The notes beneath the pieces were generated by a model, which did not search any database, was not told where the DNA came from, and was given only the letters and a program-made list of their open reading frames with translations. 33,245 nt of DNA from JACROF01 sp964533055 (lineage in GTDB: Bacteria > Patescibacteriota > Microgenomatia > Levybacterales > UBA12049): positions 1-33,245 of the forward strand of contig CAZHKZ010000009.1 of the NCBI GenBank assembly GCA_964533055.1. Direction: 5' to 3'. The position numbers and the translations under genes were made by a program. Below, piece after piece: positions 14,685 to 22,146 of the stretch (the first letter of the stretch is position 1; each line of letters opens with the position of its first letter).

Positions 14685-15113
14685 ATGCTTAAAAGAATTT
14701 TGACTACCACCTCATTCCTTTCTCTAAGTTTTTTCCTACTACTAGATAAAGCCTACGCAGCAGCGCCTTCGCCGATAAAATCCATAAGGATTGGGCCATG
14801 TGGCACAAATGATTCTCGCTTTGATAGACTTTGCTCAAGCTCAACTGCAAGCCATGCTGATAATATCCTTCGAAATATCGTCATATCTGCTATCACACTA
14901 GCAGCGCTCCTTGCTCTGATCTTTCTCATCTGGGGTGGATTTAAGTGGATCACATCTGGTGGAGATAAAGCTAAAGTTGAAGCTGCTAGAAATACGATTA
15001 TAGCTGCTATCGTTGGACTTATCCTAGCACTGCTTTCTTATGTAATTCTCTCAGCTGTTCTGAGAATTTTTGGAGTTGACCTTCTCCAATTAACACTGCC
15101 AACACTGCAATAA
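14685..15113 (+). CDS. TrbC/VirB2-like pilin, paralogue 3
   Basis: A 142-aa prepilin. A signal peptide ends near DKAYAAAP (about 21-28). A basic mature N-terminus with two cysteines (GPCGTN, RLCSSS) follows, then the two-span core. The first half of the core (14911-15007) is identical at DNA level to paralogue 2, but the second helix (LILALLSYVILSAVLRIFGV) has diverged, so the shared tract is shorter than between paralogues 1 and 2. It has a separate promoter, which would allow independent expression. Presumably an alternative fibre subunit. Confidence 0.9.
   Translation: MLKRILTTTSFLSLSFFLLLDKAYAAAPSPIKSIRIGPCGTNDSRFDRLCSSSTASHADNILRNIVISAITLAALLALIFLIWGGFKWITSGGDKAKVEAARNTIIAAIVGLILALLSYVILSAVLRIFGVDLLQLTLPTLQ
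14911..15007 (+). repeat. Pilin core repeat, partial copy 3
   Basis: 97 bases identical to the matching part of copy 2. After one mismatch a further 15 bases match, then the sequences diverge sharply. Confidence 0.88.
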
Positions 15114-15137
15114 TACTAGCCACATACCGTTCCCCGC

Positions 15138-15166
15138 TTTACCCCTTCTCCTATTTTTGCTAGGCT
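15138..15166 (+). promoter_or_regulatory. Leaderless promoter of the 15173 gene
   Basis: TTTACC (15138-15143), a 17-base spacer and TAGGCT (15161-15166), ending 6 bases before the ATG. Confidence 0.45.
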
Positions 15167-15172
15167 AGGTAT

Positions 15173-15559
15173 ATGGATTGGAATGCATGTTCAAAAGCGG
15201 TAATGAACTCCTCAGGTACTGAGGTTGGACGGATACCTACGCTAGACTGTATACCAGCGCTTTTTTCAGAAGCTGTCTATTGGGCATTTTTGATTGCGGG
15301 ATCAGTTGCGGTTGTGATGATTATCTGGGCTGGCATCAAATACATTCGCTCAGGTGGAGACCAAAAGCAGGTTCAATCAGCTCGTCAGACACTCACATTT
15401 GGCATCATAGGACTGATCGTCATTCTTTCATCTGTATTTATTATCAACCTCGTATCATTTGTCACAGGCGCTAAATGCATTACAAGGTTTGGCTTTAAAA
15501 CATGTCCGGCAAAGACAGTACAGTTACCAAGAAACGATGTAGGACCACTGCCTCAGTAA
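15173..15559 (+). CDS. Divergent TrbC/VirB2-like pilin-domain protein
   Basis: A 128-aa protein. The N-terminus (about 35 residues) is polar with two cysteines (NACSKA, LDCIPAL) and no Sec signal. Two spans follow (AFLIAGSVAVVMIIWAGIKY and FGIIGLIVILSSVFIINLV) around RSGGDQKQVQSARQTL, the family loop. A C-terminal extension adds another cysteine pair (AKCITRFGFKTCPAK). It does not share the DNA-level identity of paralogues 1-3, so it is an older family member. It is last in the pilin array and convergent with the 17842-15581 gene, 21 bases apart, with no clear terminator between them. Confidence 0.86.
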   Translation: MDWNACSKAVMNSSGTEVGRIPTLDCIPALFSEAVYWAFLIAGSVAVVMIIWAGIKYIRSGGDQKQVQSARQTLTFGIIGLIVILSSVFIINLVSFVTGAKCITRFGFKTCPAKTVQLPRNDVGPLPQ

Positions 15560-15580
15560 ATAAAGAGGCTTGAAGACTAC

Positions 15581-17842
15581 TTAATGATGGCCTTTTTTAC
15601 CATCGCCACCTAATCCAAATAATTTCTTTGCCCCAAATCCAGCAGCCAGCGTTCCACCAACTACTTTAGTTGCATCAGTCAGGGTCGCATCACTGACCAC
15701 ATCTGCTGCACCATTTGCTACCCTACTCACAGCGCCTCCGATACTAGGCGCAACATCTACTGCTCCAGTCTTAATATTGCTAAGTATCCCTGGAGTCACA
15801 TCTTTTGCGCCAGACATAACATCTACCCCAGCACTGCTGGCGCCTGATATCACGGTCGACCCAACATCTGTAGCACCTGCTGAGATATCTCCACCCGTAG
15901 ATGCCATAGAGCCCCAACCAGAATTAACGCCCACAGATCCTTGATCAACGTAGTCTTTTCCTCCAGTAATCGCTGTATCAACAGCTCCACTTACACCTGA
16001 GACCACTGATCCTGCACCGTGTCCAATCGCAGATCCTACAGCCACAACCCCCTTAGTAGCCGCTGTTACAAGCCCAAACCCACCAAGCGCATCAATGGTG
16101 AGAGTCCCAACTACGAGCAATAGGAGGAGGAGCTGAATAAGTCTATTCCGCGGAAGTGCCTTTACTTTTTCAGCAAATTCACTCGAGTGTAAACCAGCAG
16201 CCTTTAATGTCTCCAGATCTTGATTTCCCAAATACTGAGCACGGTTCTCGATTGCTCGCCTAATCAATTCAGGTCCACCCCATTCTTTATTATCTGTAAT
16301 ACGCTCAAGCTCTGCAGTTGTAATCTTGCCAGACTGAAACTGCCTTGTTAAAAGTCTCTCCACCACATCATGTCTTGCCCTTTTCGCAAAACCTTCATCG
16401 CTTTCAAGCTTTGCTTTCGCCTCATCATACCCCATTCCTCCAGCCATTAAGGTTCGGATAACAACGGCATCAGGACCATTGGAGACGAGGTCTTTATAGT
16501 CCTGCCTCACTGCATCTTTATTGAGCTCTCCTGTCTTTCCTCGTCCAATTGATCTACTTCTGAAATTCCATCGATCGGCCAATCCCTTTGATAACTGTTC
16601 GTCACCATTTTGTTTGATGAGGGCTTCGCGGGCCTGCTCATACTTTCTCGTCATATCTTCAAGGTACGCTCGCACTGCAGTCTCCGGCACACCTTTAAGC
16701 TTGGAGGCAAATGCGGCTTCATGACCATCTGACTCAAGTTTTGCGAGATTATAATCCGCCTGAATCCTCAGGAGGTTCGTCTGAGCCACCCTCATCTTAT
16801 GCTCAAGCTCATCGAGCTGATCCTGAGACTCATGCTCAGTGTGACCACTCTCAATCAATCTCTTCCTATACCGCTCGATGTCCTGCAGTTTATCTCTAAG
16901 CGCACGTAGTTCGTTTTCTTTTGTCGCAACTTGACCATCAAGCGATGCAGCTTCACCAAGAGCATATTTTTTATCTTCCAGCTCTTCCGTTTTCCTTAGC
17001 AGTCCAGCCCTCTCTCTTTCAGCTCTGGCCTTAATCTTCAGCTGAGCCACCTCGCCTTCTACCCTAAGAATCTCACGACTAGCCGTCTCGAATTCATCCT
17101 CCATGTTTGCACCAGAATCAACCAGTGTCTTTATCGAACCTGGAACAAATAGCACCTCTGAGTGGCCATGCAGAGTTTCGAGGCTCTTCTTCTTATCTGC
17201 AAGTCTTTGCAGCTCAAGCTCTGCTTCGGTTTTCTTACGAACTAACTCTGGGTCAATTTCTTTACCTTTTTTACCAAAGTCTACTGCAGCCTGAAGAGCT
17301 TCCTTCATCTTCTCTGAGAAAAGAGGTGAGCGCAGCATGCGATCCATCATTTGCTCACGCTCTGCCTGACCCACTCCTTCCATTGCTTGCTCAGCCTCTG
17401 GCCATAGTTTAAGAATAGAGTTTAGAGCTGTCTCACGGTAGATATCCATCTCCGCTGCAGTCATACCCTCAGAACCTGGAACAAATCCTTTTTTAAGAAA
17501 ATCTTGCGCAAACTTAAAGGATTTATCAGCAGCATCATAACGATCCTTAGTCTCGGTCGTCATGACTTTTTCTTGCTTATACCCCACCACCCTGCCTTCG
17601 CTATCTTTTTCCTCTTTCCATGACCAACTAAAGCTTTTATTAAATGCATCTTCTTTCTCAGCACTGCTCACTGGCTTTGAGATGAGTGCTACCATCGGCT
17701 CATCATGCTCGGCAGCCTCTTGCAGCATCAATGCAGCCTGCTCACCAGCCGTTGTTGCACGGTCAATGTTGCCAAGCGTAGCTCTGGCGATATTTACGCG
17801 GGATTCATTTTTTTCTTGTAGATTACCTAAGTCTTGTGCCAT
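15581..17842 (-). CDS. Large coiled-coil protein with one membrane span and Gly/Ser/Val-rich tail
   Basis: A 753-aa protein without signal peptide. Residues about 200-420 are rich in Glu, Lys, Leu and Ala heptads and should form long coiled coils. One very hydrophobic span lies near 570-590 (LIQLLLLLLVVGTLTIDAL). After it comes about 150 residues of Gly/Ser/Ala/Val with loose repeats of the type D-V-x-S-G-A and a final GKKGHH. I recognise no catalytic motif. It starts 2 bases after the small helical gene at 17845-18183, repeating the small-plus-large layout at 820-3118. The Gly/Val-rich tail may insert in or lie on the membrane. A cytosolic scaffold anchored at the secretion machine is a reasonable guess, not more. 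Confidence 0.82.
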   Translation of the reverse strand: MAQDLGNLQEKNESRVNIARATLGNIDRATTAGEQAALMLQEAAEHDEPMVALISKPVSSAEKEDAFNKSFSWSWKEEKDSEGRVVGYKQEKVMTTETKDRYDAADKSFKFAQDFLKKGFVPGSEGMTAAEMDIYRETALNSILKLWPEAEQAMEGVGQAEREQMMDRMLRSPLFSEKMKEALQAAVDFGKKGKEIDPELVRKKTEAELELQRLADKKKSLETLHGHSEVLFVPGSIKTLVDSGANMEDEFETASREILRVEGEVAQLKIKARAERERAGLLRKTEELEDKKYALGEAASLDGQVATKENELRALRDKLQDIERYRKRLIESGHTEHESQDQLDELEHKMRVAQTNLLRIQADYNLAKLESDGHEAAFASKLKGVPETAVRAYLEDMTRKYEQAREALIKQNGDEQLSKGLADRWNFRSRSIGRGKTGELNKDAVRQDYKDLVSNGPDAVVIRTLMAGGMGYDEAKAKLESDEGFAKRARHDVVERLLTRQFQSGKITTAELERITDNKEWGGPELIRRAIENRAQYLGNQDLETLKAAGLHSSEFAEKVKALPRNRLIQLLLLLLVVGTLTIDALGGFGLVTAATKGVVAVGSAIGHGAGSVVSGVSGAVDTAITGGKDYVDQGSVGVNSGWGSMASTGGDISAGATDVGSTVISGASSAGVDVMSGAKDVTPGILSNIKTGAVDVAPSIGGAVSRVANGAADVVSDATLTDATKVVGGTLAAGFGAKKLFGLGGDGKKGHH

Positions 17843-17844
17843 AC

Positions 17845-18183
17845 CTAAATACTCGCTCCTTTCAACGCTCCAAGCGCTCCATCAATATCTCCACTGTGAA
17901 TTTTACTCATAGTTGCATTAATAATTTCATTTTTATGTAGCTCTGTTGTCTTTGCACTATCTACTGTCGAAAGGGACTTAAATATTGGCCATCTTTGGCC
18001 AATATATGCAAGGAAGGCTGATAAGTCTACATCGGTGTGAACTTTTGGCAACTCCTGTAGCACAAAGCGTGCAACTACCTGAGACTCATCCTGTGAGAAG
18101 TTCCCCTGACCTACTCCTGTCGCCATCAATCGAATGATTTGCCGCTCAAGATCGTGCCTCTTGTCGGGTCCAAATTGGTCCAT
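17845..18183 (-). CDS. Small helical protein, paralogue of the 820-1146 product
   Basis: 112 aa from the ATG at 18183. An in-frame TTG at 18207 lies upstream of the inferred transcription start and is rejected. The protein is soluble and helical and aligns nearly gap-free with the 108-aa product at 820. The best-matching parts are the N-terminal DLERQIIRLM helix and the C-terminal motif HSGDIDGALGALK (KKGEIDQAIQVAK in the other). It is first in a two-gene operon with the coiled-coil membrane protein. Its promoter lies back-to-back with that of the PrgI-VirB4 operon, so both may be co-regulated. Function is unknown. Confidence 0.82.
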   Translation of the reverse strand: MDQFGPDKRHDLERQIIRLMATGVGQGNFSQDESQVVARFVLQELPKVHTDVDLSAFLAYIGQRWPIFKSLSTVDSAKTTELHKNEIINATMSKIHSGDIDGALGALKGASI

Positions 18184-18189
18184 ACTACC

Positions 18190-18217
18190 ATTATGGAGAA
18201 GCCCCAATAAAAGTCAA
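18190..18217 (-). promoter_or_regulatory. Leaderless promoter of the 18183 gene
   Basis: TTGACT (18217-18212), a 16-base spacer and CATAAT (18195-18190) on the minus strand, ending 6 bases before the ATG. Confidence 0.6.
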
Positions 18218-18280
18218 GCAAGGCTAATTTTCACGAAAATCAGCACTACTTACAGTATCCTTTGACCCATTTTGATGACC

Positions 18281-18309
18281 TTGAAAGCAGATTTTTCACG
18301 TTATACCAT
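18281..18309 (+). promoter_or_regulatory. Possible promoter of the PrgI-VirB4 operon
   Basis: TTGAAA (18281-18286), a 17-base spacer and TACCAT (18304-18309). Transcription would begin about 18316, giving a leader of about 32 bases that is nearly all hairpin. Confidence 0.45.
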
Positions 18310-18319
18310 GATTGTACTA

Positions 18320-18337
18320 GTGCGTATTTTTACGCAC
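18320..18337 (+). promoter_or_regulatory. Perfect hairpin in the leader of the PrgI-VirB4 operon
   Basis: GTGCGTA-TTTT-TACGCAC is a perfect 7-bp stem with a 4-base loop, ending 10 bases before the ATG at 18348. It could protect the 5' end of the mRNA, control translation, or be a palindromic protein-binding site. Confidence 0.7.
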
Positions 18338-18347
18338 AAAACTGCCT

Positions 18348-19544
18348 ATGGATACAAGTCACCCAATACCACAAGACGTAACAGGATTTCAGTTCCGCCT
18401 TATCGGCAATATGACCGTCAAACAATTTGCCTATATTGCGACGGGTGGAATTTTGGCTGTTCTAACGTATTACGCACCGGTCTTTTTCCTCTTTAAAGCA
18501 GTCCTCATCCCGATCTTTGGTGGCACTGGTCTCGCCCTCGCCTTCCTCCCGATTGAGGGACGTCCACTTGATCTTATGTTGACTAAATTCATCAAGGATG
18601 TCTTCTCGCCCACACAATATATTTATCAGAAGACTGGCGGTGCCCTTGCACTCTCTAGTCTCAACATCCACCCACCACAAAAAAAGGGTCATGAGAAAAA
18701 AGGTATTCAAAAGAATATGAACAAGCAAGCTCAGCTTAGTAACTTCCTGCATGACCTCTCATCTCACAAAAGCAGGATTGATGAGAGAGAAGATGTTTAC
18801 CTCAACTCCCTCTTCACAACCGGCACAACACCTCAAATTATCTCAATGGAAGATGAGATAAAGAGGAGTGCAGGGATCGAACTGACCCCTTTTGAACTCT
18901 CTGGGGGTAAGCAAGATATGCAAAATAACGGAGAAAACTCTGAGCTTGAAAAGGAGGCTCGAGCAATTAAGAAGGAGTTAGAAGAGGCACGTCAGCAAGA
19001 AGCTGCGCTTCAAAACACAAATCAATCAACCGAGGAATCACATGAACATGTCAATGAACTAGAGCGTGAGCTTGGAGATATCATGACTCAAAAAGAGCAG
19101 CTTGAACAAGGAATCCTCGAGACACGAGAGAAGGCAAAAGACATCAAGAAAGTGCTCGCTCCGCCACCCCCAACTGGCACGATGAATGTCCATGCAATCC
19201 CAATTGATCAAGCGACACTTATTGGGCTACCAAACGTTCCCGATGTCCCCAATATTATTATCGGCATCATCAAGGACTCCAGAGGCAATGTCTTGCCAAA
19301 TATCTTGGTTGAAATTAAGGATCGAGAAGACAATCCTGTCAGAGCATTTAAAACAAACGGACTTGGACAATTCGCCTCAGCTACCAAACTTGCAGATGGC
19401 GAGTACTCGATTCATTTTGAAGATCCAAAGGGTAAGCACAAATTTGACACCATCTCTATCACCGCAAATAACACTATCATGCTCCCACTTGAGATTATTT
19501 CTGTCGATGCTCGTGAAGAATTGAGAAAGGAGTTGTTTACCTAA
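18348..19544 (+). CDS. PrgI-family (VirB3-like) membrane protein with coiled coil and C-terminal CarboxypepD_reg-like domain
   Basis: A 398-aa protein. Residues about 8-105 match the PrgI/VirB3-like family: FRLIGNMTVKQFAYIATGG, two membrane spans at about 24-63, then the short conserved segment LPIEGRPLDLMLTKFIKD. A linker and a strong coiled coil follow (about 200-265, Glu/Lys/Gln heptads). The C-terminus (about 300-390) looks like a carboxypeptidase-regulatory or Ig-like beta domain (IIGIIKDSRGNVLPNILVEI, then GLGQFASATKLADGEYSIHF). PrgI proteins partner with VirB4 ATPases in Gram-positive type IV secretion, and the VirB4-like genes follow here by 2-4 bases. Ordinary PrgI proteins are about 120 aa, so the added domains are unusual. 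The beta domain may be a protein-binding module. Confidence 0.85.
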   Translation: MDTSHPIPQDVTGFQFRLIGNMTVKQFAYIATGGILAVLTYYAPVFFLFKAVLIPIFGGTGLALAFLPIEGRPLDLMLTKFIKDVFSPTQYIYQKTGGALALSSLNIHPPQKKGHEKKGIQKNMNKQAQLSNFLHDLSSHKSRIDEREDVYLNSLFTTGTTPQIISMEDEIKRSAGIELTPFELSGGKQDMQNNGENSELEKEARAIKKELEEARQQEAALQNTNQSTEESHEHVNELERELGDIMTQKEQLEQGILETREKAKDIKKVLAPPPPTGTMNVHAIPIDQATLIGLPNVPDVPNIIIGIIKDSRGNVLPNILVEIKDREDNPVRAFKTNGLGQFASATKLADGEYSIHFEDPKGKHKFDTISITANNTIMLPLEIISVDAREELRKELFT

Positions 19545-19546
19545 TT

Positions 19547-20212
19547 ATGGCTAACTCTGCCCAAAAACATACCTCTACCCAGTCATTTACTGAGGTAATT
19601 GATATTTTTGATAACATTGTCCTGCTTCAAGGCGGCAGTGCATGCATGATCATTGAAATAACTGCAAGCAACTTTGCTCTTCTTTCAGAGCAAGAGCAGA
19701 GCGCGAGAATATATGCATACGCATCACTACTTAATTCACTAACTTTCCCAATTCAGATCCTCATCCGCAATAAACGAATAGATATCTCCTCCTACCTTAA
19801 AGAGCTTGAAGCCCAACAACTTGCAACAAAAAATGAATTGCTCAAAAAGCATATTCAGCTCTACAAAGAATTTATCGCAGATATGATTCGAGTAAATGTT
19901 GTTCTTAATAAAGCATTTTATATTAGCATCCCTTTCTCCTCCCTTGAGGCAGGTATCGCTGGAGTATCAATTGGCAATAATAAGGGCACAAAAAGTGATA
20001 CCTCTCGTCAAGCTTTTATCCAGGCCGCAGAGAAGTCATTAGAGGGAAAAGGTCAGTCGGTCTTATCTCAACTCTCCAAGCTCGCAGTCCAAGCTAAAGT
20101 GCTTGAGAAGGAAGAGCTTGTAAAACTTTTCTATGATATTTTTAATGGCATCACTATTCAGGGCGGCCAAGCCGAATCTGACGTCAATGCGCCAATTGTA
20201 AAGGCTGCCTAA
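19547..20212 (+). CDS. VirB4/TraC N-terminal-domain-like protein
   Basis: A 221-aa protein without P-loop. The opening (TQSFTEVIDIFDNIVLLQGG, then ACMIIEITASNFALLSEQEQ) and the following helix-strand pattern (SLLNSLTFPIQILIRNKRID, then AFYISIPFSS) resemble the N-terminal domain that precedes the ATPase core in VirB4/TraC proteins. It has no signal peptide or membrane span. It lies 2 bases after the PrgI-like gene and 4 bases before VirB4, so it almost surely acts in the same complex. It is not a frameshifted piece of VirB4, because that protein has its own N-terminal domain. It could be an accessory regulatory subunit. Confidence 0.78.
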   Translation: MANSAQKHTSTQSFTEVIDIFDNIVLLQGGSACMIIEITASNFALLSEQEQSARIYAYASLLNSLTFPIQILIRNKRIDISSYLKELEAQQLATKNELLKKHIQLYKEFIADMIRVNVVLNKAFYISIPFSSLEAGIAGVSIGNNKGTKSDTSRQAFIQAAEKSLEGKGQSVLSQLSKLAVQAKVLEKEELVKLFYDIFNGITIQGGQAESDVNAPIVKAA

Positions 20213-20216
20213 AATT

Positions 20217-22091
20217 ATGAGTATGTTCAATAAAAATAAAAAGCTAGCACAACAGATAGCTCCGCCACCCGCAGGAGTTGCTACCCTTGAGAAAGGAATG
20301 TTGTCGATGGTCGATCTTATCGCGCCATCTTCGGTTGAGGTAGATTTTCGCTATATTAGAGTTGGAGAACGCTTCTTTAGCACCCTCTTTGTCGTAGGGT
20401 ATCCACGCTTTGTCTCACCTAACTGGCTTCAGCCAATTATCGATTATGATCACACTCTAGATATCTCTATGTTTTGCTATCCAACAGCCTCAGCAGATGT
20501 TTTGTCAGATCTCCGTCGAAAAATTGCAGAAATGCAAGCGACTATTGCTTCAGAAAATGAGAATGGAAGACCTGCAGACCCACAGGTCGAGGCAGCTCTT
20601 GAAGACGCACTCGGACTACAGGAAGAACTTGCAAAGGGAGTTGAGCGATTCTTCCAATTTAGCTTTTATATAACTCTTTCAGCAGATACACTTGTCGAGC
20701 TTACTGATGCAACAAAGCAGCTTAAGACGACACTGGCCTCACTCCTTCTCTCTGCTAAGTCTGCAACCCTCCAGATGGAAGAGGGCTTTAAATCAAGCAT
20801 CCCAATGGCCCAGGATAGGCTTTACATTACACGCAACATGGATACGACTTCCCTCGCTTCAACCTTCCCTTTTACCTCAGCTGTCTTAACACAGAATCGA
20901 GGCGTGATGTATGGCATCAACCAGCAAAATGGCTCGCTTATTATTTTTGATCGCTTTTCGCTTGAAAACGCAAATGAGGTCGTCTTAGGAAAATCAGGGT
21001 CTGGTAAGTCATACCTCATCAAGCTAGAGCTTATGAGACATTTCATGTTTGGAACTGAAGTCATTGTTGTTGATCCAGAGGGCGAATACACCACGCTTGC
21101 TAACACGCTTGGGGGCGAGGTCATTGACTTCACCTCAGCCTCACCTATCAAGATAAATCCATTTGATCTATCAGAGCTTTACGAGCCTGGGGAAAATGAA
21201 CTTGGCCTTAAAATACTCTCTCTTCATGGTCTTCTCAAGTTGATTATGGGGGACTTAGACGCAGAACACGATGCCATACTTGATCGCGCACTTGTAGAGA
21301 CCTACCGACAAAAAGGTATTACGACCGACCCTGAGACACAAAAGAGACCACCCCCTATTCTTGAAGATCTTTACAAAACACTTCTTGGCATGGAAACAAA
21401 AGCTGCAAAGGACATGTCATATCAGCTTGAGCGATTTATTCAAGGAAGTGCAGCTGGGGTATTCAATCAGCCTTCCAATTTTAATATTACTAATGCTCTC
21501 ACAGTCTTTTCCCTTCGCCACCTCGAAGAAGCGCTAAGACCAATTGCGATGCATATCATCCTTGATTTCGTTTGGACAAGAGTAAAGAAAACGCTAAAAA
21601 AGCGCCTGCTTATTTTGGACGAAGCGTGGTACATGATGAAGTACGAAGACTCAGCATCTTTCGTCTACTCAATCGCAAAAAGAGCTCGAAAATACTACCT
21701 TGGCCTCACAACTGCAACACAGGATGTTGAGGACTTTTTAAGAACTGACTATGGTAAGGCAGTCCTGACTAACTCATCAATCCAGGTACTTCTCAAGCAA
21801 GGCACCGCTGAGGTTGATCTGGTAAGCCAAACCTTTTATCTATCGGAAGGCGAGCGTGAGCTTCTCTTGTCATCTGATATTGGGGAAGGATTATTCTTCG
21901 CCGGCCAGAATCATGTAGCAATGAAGGTCCTATCAGCGCCATTTGAACATGATCTCATTACCTCAAATCCAGAGGAGATACTTCATCAGCAGCAAGATGC
22001 TGCTGCAAAGACACTTCAAGAGCAACAGGTGCAGCAGACCACAACTTCCCCAGCGCCAATTCCTACACCAGCGACTGAGATCTCTTCATAG
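20217..22091 (+). CDS. virB4: VirB4-family type IV secretion ATPase
   Basis: A 624-aa protein. An N-terminal domain of about 230 residues is followed by a RecA-like motor domain with Walker A GKSGSGKS (258-265), VIVVDPEGEYTTL just after it, Walker B RLLILDEAWYMM (about 463-474), and the downstream GLTTATQDVEDFL segment typical of VirB4/TraC. It ends in a Gln/Thr/Pro-rich tail. VirB4 is the inner-membrane-associated ATPase that drives pilus assembly and substrate transfer. All catalytic motifs are intact. The neighbours are PrgI-like and VirB4-N-like genes upstream and a lysozyme-like wall protein downstream. No VirD4 or VirB11 homologue is in the window. This is the strongest single marker that the locus is secretion-like. 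Confidence 0.95.
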   Translation: MSMFNKNKKLAQQIAPPPAGVATLEKGMLSMVDLIAPSSVEVDFRYIRVGERFFSTLFVVGYPRFVSPNWLQPIIDYDHTLDISMFCYPTASADVLSDLRRKIAEMQATIASENENGRPADPQVEAALEDALGLQEELAKGVERFFQFSFYITLSADTLVELTDATKQLKTTLASLLLSAKSATLQMEEGFKSSIPMAQDRLYITRNMDTTSLASTFPFTSAVLTQNRGVMYGINQQNGSLIIFDRFSLENANEVVLGKSGSGKSYLIKLELMRHFMFGTEVIVVDPEGEYTTLANTLGGEVIDFTSASPIKINPFDLSELYEPGENELGLKILSLHGLLKLIMGDLDAEHDAILDRALVETYRQKGITTDPETQKRPPPILEDLYKTLLGMETKAAKDMSYQLERFIQGSAAGVFNQPSNFNITNALTVFSLRHLEEALRPIAMHIILDFVWTRVKKTLKKRLLILDEAWYMMKYEDSASFVYSIAKRARKYYLGLTTATQDVEDFLRTDYGKAVLTNSSIQVLLKQGTAEVDLVSQTFYLSEGERELLLSSDIGEGLFFAGQNHVAMKVLSAPFEHDLITSNPEEILHQQQDAAAKTLQEQQVQQTTTSPAPIPTPATEISS

Positions 22092-22146
22092 ATTAGCCTC
22101 AATATTCTGGTATGATTAATGAGCGAATTAGTAGCATAAGTTCACT

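Noticed and set aside
19547..22091. A frameshifted or split VirB4
   Set aside because: Both genes have good starts and stops with a 4-base gap, and the ATPase protein has its own N-terminal domain.
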